Positions 23,833 to 30,912 of a stretch of DNA of 34,092 nt are shown here, piece by piece; the stretch's first letter is position 1; every line of letters begins with the position of its first letter. Origin of the DNA: Alphaproteobacteria bacterium (lineage in GTDB: Bacteria > Pseudomonadota > Alphaproteobacteria > SHVW01); the NCBI GenBank assembly GCA_009694085.1, contig SHVW01000019.1:1-34092 (forward strand). The letters run 5' to 3'. The position numbers and the translations under genes are program-made. The notes under the pieces were generated by a model. That model saw nothing but the letters and a program-made list of their open reading frames with translations, did not search any database and was not told the DNA's origin.

Positions 23833-24798
23833 ATGCATTTTCGCAAGTTGCTCGCGTTGGCCGCAGCGGCGGCATTCTCGGTATGGCCGGCGATGAACGC
23901 GCGCGCCCAGGGCACGCCGCACAGCTTTGCCGTCCTCGAAGCAACGCCAGCGTTCCACAGCCTGCCCATGCTGGCGCTCAAGGAGTTCGGCAGCGAGTTC
24001 AACCTCAAGCTTGACTATATGCAGCTCCAGGGCGGCGGCGAGACCGGCGCTGTGTTTGCTGGCGGCCATGGCGACGTTCTGATGGCCGGCATCGACAAGG
24101 CGTTCGGCTTTCGCCATGCGGGCCTGGTCGATGCCAAGATCATCGGCGTCATCCTGACCTCAGCCAATTGGTCGATGGTGGCGACTACGAAGTCGCAGAT
24201 CAAATCGCCCGCTGATCTCAAGGGTAAGACGATCGGTATTTCCGGACCGGGTTCATCGTCGGACATGCTGGTGCGCTGGGCCGTCCGCAAGGTCGGCCTC
24301 GATCCCGATCGCGATATCCAGATGGTCGCCCTCGGCTCGGTCGCGAACCTCTTTGCCGGGCTGGAGAACGACCGTGTCCCCGCTGGCGTATTGGTGCAAC
24401 CCTTCCTCAACCGCGCCACCACCAGCAATGTCGTGCGCGTCATCGACGATTGGGAGGCCATGAGCTACCCCAACAGCGTGCTCATGGTTCGGACCAAAGA
24501 TCTTCAAGCACAGCGGGCGAAGTTTACTCACCTCATGACGGCGCTTAAGTCGGCCCTGGGTAAGATGCGGGACGATCGTCAATTCGCCATGCGGGTTGCC
24601 AAGAAAGTTTATCCGAACATCGCGGACGCCGAGCTTAATTCGCAGCTCGACCATGCCATTAAGGTATTGTGGAAGCCCATGGATGGCATGATGACGAAGG
24701 AGCTCTACGAGAATGCACGTGGCATTTTCGTCGGGTCCGGGCGCCTCAAGGCGGCCGATATCCCACCCATGGAAGAACTAGTCGTCAATCTGCTCTAG
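23833..24798 (+). CDS. ABC transporter substrate-binding protein, SsuA/TauA/NMT1 type
   Basis: 321 residues with a signal peptide (MHFRKLLALAAAAAF, cleavage near ARA-QG). Mature landmarks are LPMLALKEFG, LQGGGETGAVFAGGHGDVLM, SPADLKGKTIGISGPGSSSDMLVRWAVRKVGLDP (family core) and FAGLENDRVPAGVLVQPF. It captures a small organic substrate in the periplasm for the ATPase and permease that follow. ATG 23833 is chosen over the frame's earlier start at 23806 because GGGAGG lies six bases upstream and the signal peptide begins here. It is 33 bases after the lyase gene, linking uptake to the leuCD-lyase module. Confidence 0.92.
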   Translation: MHFRKLLALAAAAAFSVWPAMNARAQGTPHSFAVLEATPAFHSLPMLALKEFGSEFNLKLDYMQLQGGGETGAVFAGGHGDVLMAGIDKAFGFRHAGLVDAKIIGVILTSANWSMVATTKSQIKSPADLKGKTIGISGPGSSSDMLVRWAVRKVGLDPDRDIQMVALGSVANLFAGLENDRVPAGVLVQPFLNRATTSNVVRVIDDWEAMSYPNSVLMVRTKDLQAQRAKFTHLMTALKSALGKMRDDRQFAMRVAKKVYPNIADAELNSQLDHAIKVLWKPMDGMMTKELYENARGIFVGSGRLKAADIPPMEELVVNLL

Positions 24799-24815
24799 GT
24801 GCCGGACTGTATATC

Positions 24816-25655
24816 GTGGAGCCACAGCTAGGTGCCACATCGCACGGGATAGCGGCGACACCGGGGAAGATCGATATCCGGGGTGTCTCCCTTCGTTATC
24901 CTGGATTCGGGTCGGGCGAAGGGTCGAATCTGGCGCTCGACAATGTCTCCTTCGGCATTGGCGATGGCGAGTTCGTCGCCATCATCGGGCCCAGCGGGTG
25001 TGGCAAGAGCACGCTGCTCCGCCTGGTGTCGGGCCTGTTCCCGGCCACCGCCGGCACGATCGCGGTCAGCGGCCAGGTGGTGACCAAGGTGCCTCCAGGC
25101 ATTGGTTTTCTGTTTCAATCCGATGCTCTACTGCCCTGGAAAACTGCCATCGAGAATGTAGCCATCGGGGCCATGCTGGCCGGCAAGGGGCAAAAAGAAG
25201 CGCGGGCGCGAGCCCATGCGTTGCTACACGAGATCGGCTTGGGCCAAGCCATCGACCGATACCCCTCGGAGCTATCCGGCGGCATGCGCAAGCGCGTTGC
25301 GCTCTCCCGGACCATGGCTTATGAGCCCAATGTGTTTCTGTTGGATGAACCGTTCTCGGCCCTCGATGCCCAGACCAGGATTCACGTGGGCAACCGATTC
25401 CTGAGGGTTCTCGAACGCTTGGGCCAGACCGTGATGTTCGTGACCCACGATATCGACGAGGCCATCGCCCTGGCCGACCGCGTCGTCGTGATGACCGCCG
25501 CGCCCGGCCGGATCGCCGCGGAGTTCCCGATCAACTTGGCCCGGCCGCGCGACTACTATCAGTCGCGCATGGTTCCCGGTTTCCGCGAACTCCAGGGACA
25601 AATTTGGGATGTGCTGCGGCGCGAGATGCAGGGAGTGCTAAGCCGTGAAGGCTGA
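24816..25655 (+). CDS. ABC transporter ATP-binding protein, SsuB/TauB type
   Basis: 279 residues. Walker A GPSGCGKST is at 58-66, the Q-loop in FLFQSDALLPW, signature LSGGM at 153-157, Walker B LLDEP with D177-E178, and the switch H211 in FVTHDIDEA. The QSDALLPW and THDIDEA forms are typical of SsuB/TauB/nitrate-type ATPases. The frame is open back to 24669, but that part overlaps the binding protein gene; GTG 24816 is a reasonable start, 18 bases after the binding protein stop. No good ribosome binding site is seen, so translation may be coupled. It overlaps the permease gene by 11 bases. Confidence 0.92.
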   Translation: MEPQLGATSHGIAATPGKIDIRGVSLRYPGFGSGEGSNLALDNVSFGIGDGEFVAIIGPSGCGKSTLLRLVSGLFPATAGTIAVSGQVVTKVPPGIGFLFQSDALLPWKTAIENVAIGAMLAGKGQKEARARAHALLHEIGLGQAIDRYPSELSGGMRKRVALSRTMAYEPNVFLLDEPFSALDAQTRIHVGNRFLRVLERLGQTVMFVTHDIDEAIALADRVVVMTAAPGRIAAEFPINLARPRDYYQSRMVPGFRELQGQIWDVLRREMQGVLSREG

Positions 25656-26469
25656 ATCTGCCGCCGAATTCGAACGCCAGCGCCAACTCAATGCCCTCAA
25701 GGTGGCGATGCGGTTGCGCGTCGATCGCGCGATCGCCGTGGCGGTACCGCTGGTCCTGTGGCAGCTCGCGTCGCACTGGGTCGGCAAGAAGTGGATCAGC
25801 AGCCCCGTCGACGTCGCCCAGCGCATCTGGTTCATGCTGCTGGACGGCAGCCTCGAATTACACACCTGGGAGACGTTTAAGGAGGCGATTATCGGGCTCG
25901 CCATCGGTGTGGTGCTTGGGGTGGTCTTTGGCATCGTGCTCGGCCTCTGGCGCCGCCTGTCCGACGCGGTCGATCCCGTTGTTATGGGGCTATACAGCCT
26001 GCCCCGGGTGTCGCTGGCGCCGTTGTTCATCATCTGGCTGGGCATCGGCCTGTTCGCCAAGGTAGCGCTGGTGGCGTCGATGGTGGTTTTCGTGGTTCTA
26101 TTCAATGTGCGCGAGGGCGTGCGCAGCATCGACCGCGAGATCATCGACGCCTTCCGCAGCATGAATGCCTCGCGCGCCGCCGTCATCCGCCACGTCATCG
26201 TGCCCTCCCTGGTGCCCTGGCTGCTCACCGCCATTCGCATCGGCATCGGCATGGCGCTGGTGGGCGCGGTGGTCGGCGAGATGATCGGCGCCAGCCGTGG
26301 CCTGGGCTGGTATGTCAACCACACCAGCGGCGTCTATGACATGACCGGATCGATCACCGCGCTCGTCATCCTCATGATCTTGGCCATGATTTTCAACGGC
26401 GTGCTGGCGCTGATCGAACGCCGGGTGCTGCGCTGGCGGCGCGGCAGCGATGCCTGGATAACGACATAA
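25645..26469 (+). CDS. ABC transporter permease, SsuC/TauC type
   Basis: 274-residue inner-membrane permease with about six helices and a polar N-terminus (about 28 residues). The EAA-type loop is seen as EIIDAFRSMNASRAAVIRHVIVPSLVPWLLTAIRIG near residues 172-207, and GASRGLGWYV follows, a hallmark of SsuC/TauC permeases. GTG 25645 has GGGAG (25631-25635) upstream and overlaps the ATPase frame by 11 bases, implying coupling. With 23833 and 24816 it forms a full importer, and the orphan binding protein at 17648 could also dock on it. Last gene of the plus-strand leuC-led operon. Confidence 0.93.
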   Translation: MKAESAAEFERQRQLNALKVAMRLRVDRAIAVAVPLVLWQLASHWVGKKWISSPVDVAQRIWFMLLDGSLELHTWETFKEAIIGLAIGVVLGVVFGIVLGLWRRLSDAVDPVVMGLYSLPRVSLAPLFIIWLGIGLFAKVALVASMVVFVVLFNVREGVRSIDREIIDAFRSMNASRAAVIRHVIVPSLVPWLLTAIRIGIGMALVGAVVGEMIGASRGLGWYVNHTSGVYDMTGSITALVILMILAMIFNGVLALIERRVLRWRRGSDAWITT

Positions 26470-26482
26470 ATCACTGCCCCAG

Positions 26483-26629
26483 GTGCCGCTTAACGAATCC
26501 GATCTGCCCTATTTATCGCTGTTCTTCTCGGTCGAGCCTGCCGCCATGCGCGAGGAAGTGAAGAACCACGTCTGGATACCGGACGAAATTCTGCGCTTCC
26601 GAGAGGTGCGGAAAGCAGCGGTGCGCTGA
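26483..26629 (+). pseudogene. Possible C-terminal gene remnant, 48 codons
   Basis: Between the permease stop and the hairpin a short frame reads SDLPYLSLFFSVEPAA, then MREEVKNHVWIPDEILRF, ending KAAVR and TGA at 26629. The composition is protein-like (balanced charge, aromatic residues) and looks like the tail of a larger protein. No start with a ribosome binding site is visible, and I do not recognise the family. It could be a decayed gene end or a chance open frame. Confidence 0.25.
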
Positions 26630-26640
26630 AGCCCGTGTAG

Positions 26641-26660
26641 CCCGGGGGGTAACCTCCGGG
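26641..26660 (+). terminator. Hairpin with GTAA loop between convergent operons
   Basis: CCCGGGGG-GTAA-CCTCCGGG forms an 8-pair stem (one G-U wobble in RNA) closed by a GNRA-type GTAA tetraloop, four bases from the stop of the amidohydrolase gene and at the convergence of two long operons. No T-run follows, so it is not a classic intrinsic terminator, but it may stabilise or end transcripts, mainly in the plus direction. In the minus direction the wobble becomes an A-C mismatch. Confidence 0.45.
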
Positions 26661-26663
26661 TCC

Positions 26664-27497
26664 TCACCCCTCCGGCCACAACAGTTCGAACGGCCGGTTC
26701 TCGATAATGTCCTCGATGATCTCGGGCGGAAATTTCGGCATAGTCACGCCCTCGCCCCACTCGTTCAGCGCGCGGAACTCGCGCAGCGCGTCGGTCGTGG
26801 TGCGGAGCGGAAAGTCCGAGCCGAACAGCAATTGCTTCGTCACCTTGTAATCCAGCGCCAGCATCAGCCCATTGTAGAGCTGCCACTTCCGATGGAAGCG
26901 GGCGGACAGGTCGGCCAGAATGTGCGGGTGCTTGCGCAGCAGCACCATGCATTCCCCGACCCAGGGCTGGCCGACATGGGCGACGATCATGCGCAGCTTC
27001 GGGAATTCCCGCGCGATGCGGTCGAGCAGGATCGGATTGCCATGCTCCAGCGTGCAATCCGCAGCGTAGCCGGCGGATTGATGCCAGAGCAAGGGAATGC
27101 GGAGGCGGTCGCAAGTTTTGTAGATGCGCCCGGCCTCCTTGCACCAGGGGTCGAAGCCGCCATAGACGGGTGAGATCTTGAGGCCGTGCATGCCGAGCCC
27201 CCGGATCGCGTGCTCCAGCTCGCGCGGCGCGTTCTTGTCCAGCGGATTGACGCAGGCGAACGCCTTGGCCCGGCCGCGATATTTCTGGGCGTATTCGGCG
27301 ACGAATTCGTTGGGCACACGCACCTTGAGGCGCGGAAAATTCATCGTCACCAGGGCGAATTTTTTCGCCACCTTCACGATATGCTTCTCGTGGGATTTCG
27401 GCGTCGCGTCGACCTCGATGCCGACCCGCGTGATCATCTCGTCGCCGTCGTCGGCGTGCTCGGGAAGCTGGAGGTTGGTGTGCCAATCGATCAACAT
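26664..27497 (-). CDS. Amidohydrolase family protein (ACMSD-like, amidohydrolase 2)
   Basis: 277 residues of the metal-dependent TIM-barrel amidohydrolase 2 group (includes ACMSD and related decarboxylases and hydrolases). Visible: LLWHQSAG, MIVAHVGQPWVGE and LLFGSDFPLRTTTDA, which supply the two later His ligands and the catalytic Asp. The first-strand motif reads I-D-W-H6-T-N8, where most relatives have HxH, so the second ligand is Asn. It therefore may bind one metal or use altered chemistry. ATG 27497 has GGAG nine bases upstream. Last gene of the minus-strand TRAP operon, 28 bases after the permease. Likely a hydrolase or decarboxylase of the imported acid, by inference. Confidence 0.85.
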   Translation of the reverse strand: MLIDWHTNLQLPEHADDGDEMITRVGIEVDATPKSHEKHIVKVAKKFALVTMNFPRLKVRVPNEFVAEYAQKYRGRAKAFACVNPLDKNAPRELEHAIRGLGMHGLKISPVYGGFDPWCKEAGRIYKTCDRLRIPLLWHQSAGYAADCTLEHGNPILLDRIAREFPKLRMIVAHVGQPWVGECMVLLRKHPHILADLSARFHRKWQLYNGLMLALDYKVTKQLLFGSDFPLRTTTDALREFRALNEWGEGVTMPKFPPEIIEDIIENRPFELLWPEG

Positions 27498-27525
27498 CGT
27501 TTGCTACTCCGTTCCGTGGTCGAAA

Positions 27526-29430
27526 TCAGCTCGATTGCTTTCCGGTCTTGACCATCGACAACGCCAGTTCGCGATCCAACCGCCATTTCGGCAAGATCAG
27601 CACGACGCCGACGACGAACAATCCCGCGCCCAAGCCGATGACCGTCGAACTCAGGGGCGGCACGGCCAACAAAAAGCCGCCGGCCATGAGCGGTACGGGC
27701 CGGAGAACGCCAATCATGCTTTGCTTGTCGACCTGATCGAGCGCCAGCGCCATGGCGATCATGCCAAGCGTGCAAACCGCAGTCACCCAAACGATGTCGA
27801 GCGGCGTGCCGACCATCAGCAATTCCGGCCGGTAGACGAAGGCGAAGGGCACAAGGTACTTCACCATGCCCAGGACCGAGGCCAGCCAGCCCGTTTCCCA
27901 ATAATCGGCTTTCGCTATGGTTGCCGCGGCATAGGCGGTCAAGCCCACGGGCGGCGTGATCATGGCGGCCAGCGCCGCGTAGAACACGAACATATGCGCA
28001 TGCAGCTTAGGCACGCCGAGTTGCGTGATCGGCAGGGTGATGAGCAGGGCGACGATCACATAGGCCATGCTGGTCGGCATGCCTGTGCCCAGGATCATGC
28101 AGGCGAAAAAGGCACAGATCAGCAGCAACGTAATATCGCCCGAGGCCCAGCCGATCATCAGGGCTGGCAGTTTAGTGCCAAGCCCGGTCAGCAGGATCGG
28201 CCCGGTGATCAGGCCGAGCGCCAGAGTCACAACAACGATCTCGACCATTTCCTTGCCGCTGTCGCGCAAGGTATTGAATGCCTTCTTCGGCGTGTAGCGA
28301 TCCCGGCTGAACATCGTCACGGCAATGCACACGACCATCGCCCAAATCGCCGAGATTTGGAGCGAATCGCGTTCGACCAACAGATAGGTCAGCGTCCCCG
28401 CCGTGGCGACGAAGGACAGGGCGCTCGGGTGCAGCACGACCTCGCGGAGGCTCGGACGCGGTCCGACGATCTTGTCCAGATCGGGCGGCGGCGGCAGGCG
28501 GCGGGTGCGCGACCACACGGCGATGCCCAGGGTCAGGTAGTAGAGCACGCCGGGAATGGCAGCGGCGACGATCACCTCAGCATAAGAAATGTCGAGCATG
28601 ACGATCATGAAGAAGACCGCGAAGCCCATGACCGGCGGCATGATCTGGGCGCCGTTGGCCGCGGTTGCCTCGATCGCAGCAGCGAGTTCCGCCTTCAACC
28701 CAACCTGTTTCATCATCGGGATAGTGATCTGGCCCGAGATATACACGCTGCCCATGGAGCTGCCGTTCACCATGCCGATTAGCATGCTGGATACGACGCA
28801 AACCAAAGGCGGCCCAGTGGTGCCCTTGTTGAAGAGCAGCCGGGCGAACCCAGTGATGAAGTTAAGCGTGCCCGAATATTCCAGGACCCGACCCAGAATG
28901 ATGAACAGCGCCATGTACTTGAGCGAGGCATCGATGGCGAAGCCGAGGATGCCGTTTTCGTTCGAATAGAGAAAGGTGAAGATGCGGTCGATCGAATAAC
29001 CGCGATGGCCGCCCAACCAGATAGGCAAGTGCTGGCCGAAGAAGGTGTAGAGCAGGAACACCGCCACCACTGCGGCCAGCGACCTGCCCAGGCTGCGCAC
29101 GGTCGCGACCATGATTAGATAGACGCCGATCGTGCCGAGCATGATGTCGGTCTGAATCGGATTGCCCTGGCGGTCGAGCAAATCCTGCCAAAACACCACG
29201 ACATAACCGAAGACGAGGATGGTCAGAAGCAGATGGACGGTATCGGCGGCAACGCCAAGTCGTGAGCCCGGTTGGGTAGCCAGGAAAAATGCGCCCAGGC
29301 CGATCAGGGCGAACAGCGCTCGCTCCTGCATCGGCACCAGGGGATACCACACATTAAGAATGGCGAAGAGGGCGAGCCCGACACATAGGAGAACGGTCAA
29401 CCCATGACGTACGCGCTGAATATTCTCCAT
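27526..29430 (-). CDS. TRAP transporter fused permease (4TM/12TM), TAXI-associated
   Basis: 634 residues, strongly hydrophobic, with about 16-18 membrane segments. The N-terminal third is the small DctQ-like four-helix part, and the rest is DctM-like (GFARLLFNKGTTGPPLVCVVSSMLIGMVNGSSMGSVYISGQITIPMM, PPVMGFAVFFM, GTGMPTSMAYVIVALL, FYAALAAMITPPVGLTAYAAA). Fusion of both parts in one chain is characteristic of TAXI-type TRAP systems, which use a sodium or proton gradient. ATG 29430 has AGGG upstream. It pairs with the TAXI binding protein 47 bases upstream and completes secondary-active uptake of an organic acid. Confidence 0.94.
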   Translation of the reverse strand: MENIQRVRHGLTVLLCVGLALFAILNVWYPLVPMQERALFALIGLGAFFLATQPGSRLGVAADTVHLLLTILVFGYVVVFWQDLLDRQGNPIQTDIMLGTIGVYLIMVATVRSLGRSLAAVVAVFLLYTFFGQHLPIWLGGHRGYSIDRIFTFLYSNENGILGFAIDASLKYMALFIILGRVLEYSGTLNFITGFARLLFNKGTTGPPLVCVVSSMLIGMVNGSSMGSVYISGQITIPMMKQVGLKAELAAAIEATAANGAQIMPPVMGFAVFFMIVMLDISYAEVIVAAAIPGVLYYLTLGIAVWSRTRRLPPPPDLDKIVGPRPSLREVVLHPSALSFVATAGTLTYLLVERDSLQISAIWAMVVCIAVTMFSRDRYTPKKAFNTLRDSGKEMVEIVVVTLALGLITGPILLTGLGTKLPALMIGWASGDITLLLICAFFACMILGTGMPTSMAYVIVALLITLPITQLGVPKLHAHMFVFYAALAAMITPPVGLTAYAAATIAKADYWETGWLASVLGMVKYLVPFAFVYRPELLMVGTPLDIVWVTAVCTLGMIAMALALDQVDKQSMIGVLRPVPLMAGGFLLAVPPLSSTVIGLGAGLFVVGVVLILPKWRLDRELALSMVKTGKQSS

Positions 29431-29477
29431 TAAGCCCTAGCTCCCCTCTTCGCCGCGCACCTGAATACCGCTTCGGT

Positions 29478-30458
29478 CTAACGCTTCCACAGCCCAGCTT
29501 CGGTCCAGTACTTCTGGGCGCCGGGGTGGAAGGGGAAGGGTGTCGTATCGGCCGCCAGCGTGGTCGGCTCCGTCACCGCCTGGCCAAGCGCCGGCTGCAA
29601 TTCCGTCAGTTTCTTCAGATTCTGATGAATGGCCTTGGCAATCGAATAGGCCGTGGCGTCGCTCATGGTAGTCGTAGCAGCAATCGCCACCAGGCCGAAC
29701 TTGGCCGCAGTCACCGGCGTCGTCTGACCGGGCAGAGCGCCGGGCGGGAAGGTGATCGGCTCAAGCTTGGCGGCCGCGAGCTTGCCCGCATCCATCGAGA
29801 TCCAGCGCAACGGCTTGGCGCTGGACAGTTCCTGGAGCGAGGCCGGAACCTTGAACCCGGAGGTGAAGCCGACCACGCCATCGACGCGGCCCTCGCCCAG
29901 CATCCGGAAGATGTCGGCATAGGACGCATAGACGTGTTGGATGTCGGTATCGTAGTTGAGCCCCGAGGACGCTTCGATCCAGGGCGCGTAGAGCGGCTTC
30001 AGCGTCTTGGCGTCGGGCCCGATGCCAATGCGCTTGCCCTTGATGTCGGCCGGGTCCTTCAAGCTCGACGAGGCGAGCGTGATGATGCTGTAGGTAAAGT
30101 GGAAGACGCCGGCGATCGACCTGATCTCCTGAAACGCCGGCTCGCTGGCGAAGGCGCCGCGCCCATGCCAGGCGTCGGCCACGGCCGTATTGGTGTAGAG
30201 GCCGAGATCGATATCCTTGCGCCTGAGCAGCCGCAGGTTTTCCAGGCTGCCCGTGGTCGAGGTGTTTTCGATCCGGGCACCGGGATAGACGTCGCTCAGC
30301 ACCTTCTGGAGCGCCGTGCCCAGCACGAAGAAATCGGCGCCGACCGAGCCGCCGCCGATCGTCAGTCCCTTGACGTCCTGCGCCGACGCGGCGCCGGCCA
30401 TGCCAAGCATGGCAACAGCCGCGGCAGTGTTCCTGAGAGTTTTTATCGCGCGTGTCAT
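29478..30458 (-). CDS. TAXI-family TRAP substrate-binding protein
   Basis: 326 residues with a clear signal peptide (cleavage near ASA-QD, residue 26). The mature start GLTIGGGSVGADFFVLGTALQKVL and the TSTTGSLENLRLLRRKDIDLGL segment are the TAXI signature; the C-terminal PFHPGAQKYWTEAGLW is the usual family ending. It delivers a substrate (TAXI systems take up glutamate-like acids or other carboxylates) to the fused permease that follows. ATG 30458 has GGAGGG four to five bases upstream. The 148-base gap before the next gene upstream (30607) holds no gene. Confidence 0.94.
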   Translation of the reverse strand: MTRAIKTLRNTAAAVAMLGMAGAASAQDVKGLTIGGGSVGADFFVLGTALQKVLSDVYPGARIENTSTTGSLENLRLLRRKDIDLGLYTNTAVADAWHGRGAFASEPAFQEIRSIAGVFHFTYSIITLASSSLKDPADIKGKRIGIGPDAKTLKPLYAPWIEASSGLNYDTDIQHVYASYADIFRMLGEGRVDGVVGFTSGFKVPASLQELSSAKPLRWISMDAGKLAAAKLEPITFPPGALPGQTTPVTAAKFGLVAIAATTTMSDATAYSIAKAIHQNLKKLTELQPALGQAVTEPTTLAADTTPFPFHPGAQKYWTEAGLWKR

Positions 30459-30606
30459 GGTTCCCTCCGTTGAAATTGATCGTCAGATCCGAAAGCCACC
30501 CTGCCTCGTCACCCGATCCATCCGCCATTCGATCGGGCAGGGTAGCGCCGTCGATGGTCGGCAACAACCGCTAGAGAGCGGGTTCCCAGCCGATTTAATT
30601 GCCATT

Positions 30607-30912
30607 TCATGCGACCGACCCGGTCTCGAAGGGTTGCGGATCGACTGCGTGCTTGGCCAGCGCATGGACCGTCACATCCATCCACGGCCAAACGGGCAAG
30701 CTGGAGATGATGGCATGCATCTCCGTGGCGTTCTTGGCCCGCCACAAGCCCCAGTTCTCGCGCCGCCCGGCGACACGCCACATGCGCACGAGATGGCCCT
30801 TGGCGGCGAGTTCCTTGGCGTGCGCGCGCTCGTCGTCGGATATCTTCTGCTTGCGCGCGGGGTCCATGCCCTCGGGCCAGTTGATCTTGATGTTGATGAG
30901 AAATTCCATCAT
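30607..30912 (-). CDS. Muconolactone isomerase (CatC)-like protein
   Basis: 101 residues with the pattern of the small muconolactone delta-isomerase family: N-terminal MEFLINIKINWPEGMD, a central LVRMWRVAGRRENWGLW, and SSLPVWPWMDVTVHALAKHAVD near the end. The family forms ferredoxin-like oligomers that shift a lactone double bond; many members in other contexts have unknown roles. It shares four bases with the end of the upstream FAD oxidoreductase gene (ATGA overlap; ATG at 30912, TGA at 30911-30909), with GGAG eight bases before. Tight coupling suggests action on the oxidoreductase product. Confidence 0.82.
   Translation of the reverse strand: MMEFLINIKINWPEGMDPARKQKISDDERAHAKELAAKGHLVRMWRVAGRRENWGLWRAKNATEMHAIISSLPVWPWMDVTVHALAKHAVDPQPFETGSVA

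Noticed and set aside
26509-27486. 325-codon minus-strand frame overlapping the amidohydrolase in another frame
   Set aside because: Arg/Ala/Gly-rich shadow; the overlapping frame has all amidohydrolase motifs.
27178-28782. 534-codon plus-strand frame opposite the TRAP permease and amidohydrolase
   Set aside because: Long but low in hydrophobic order and full of His/Arg/Gln, as expected for antisense of membrane-protein codons; it spans two genuine genes.
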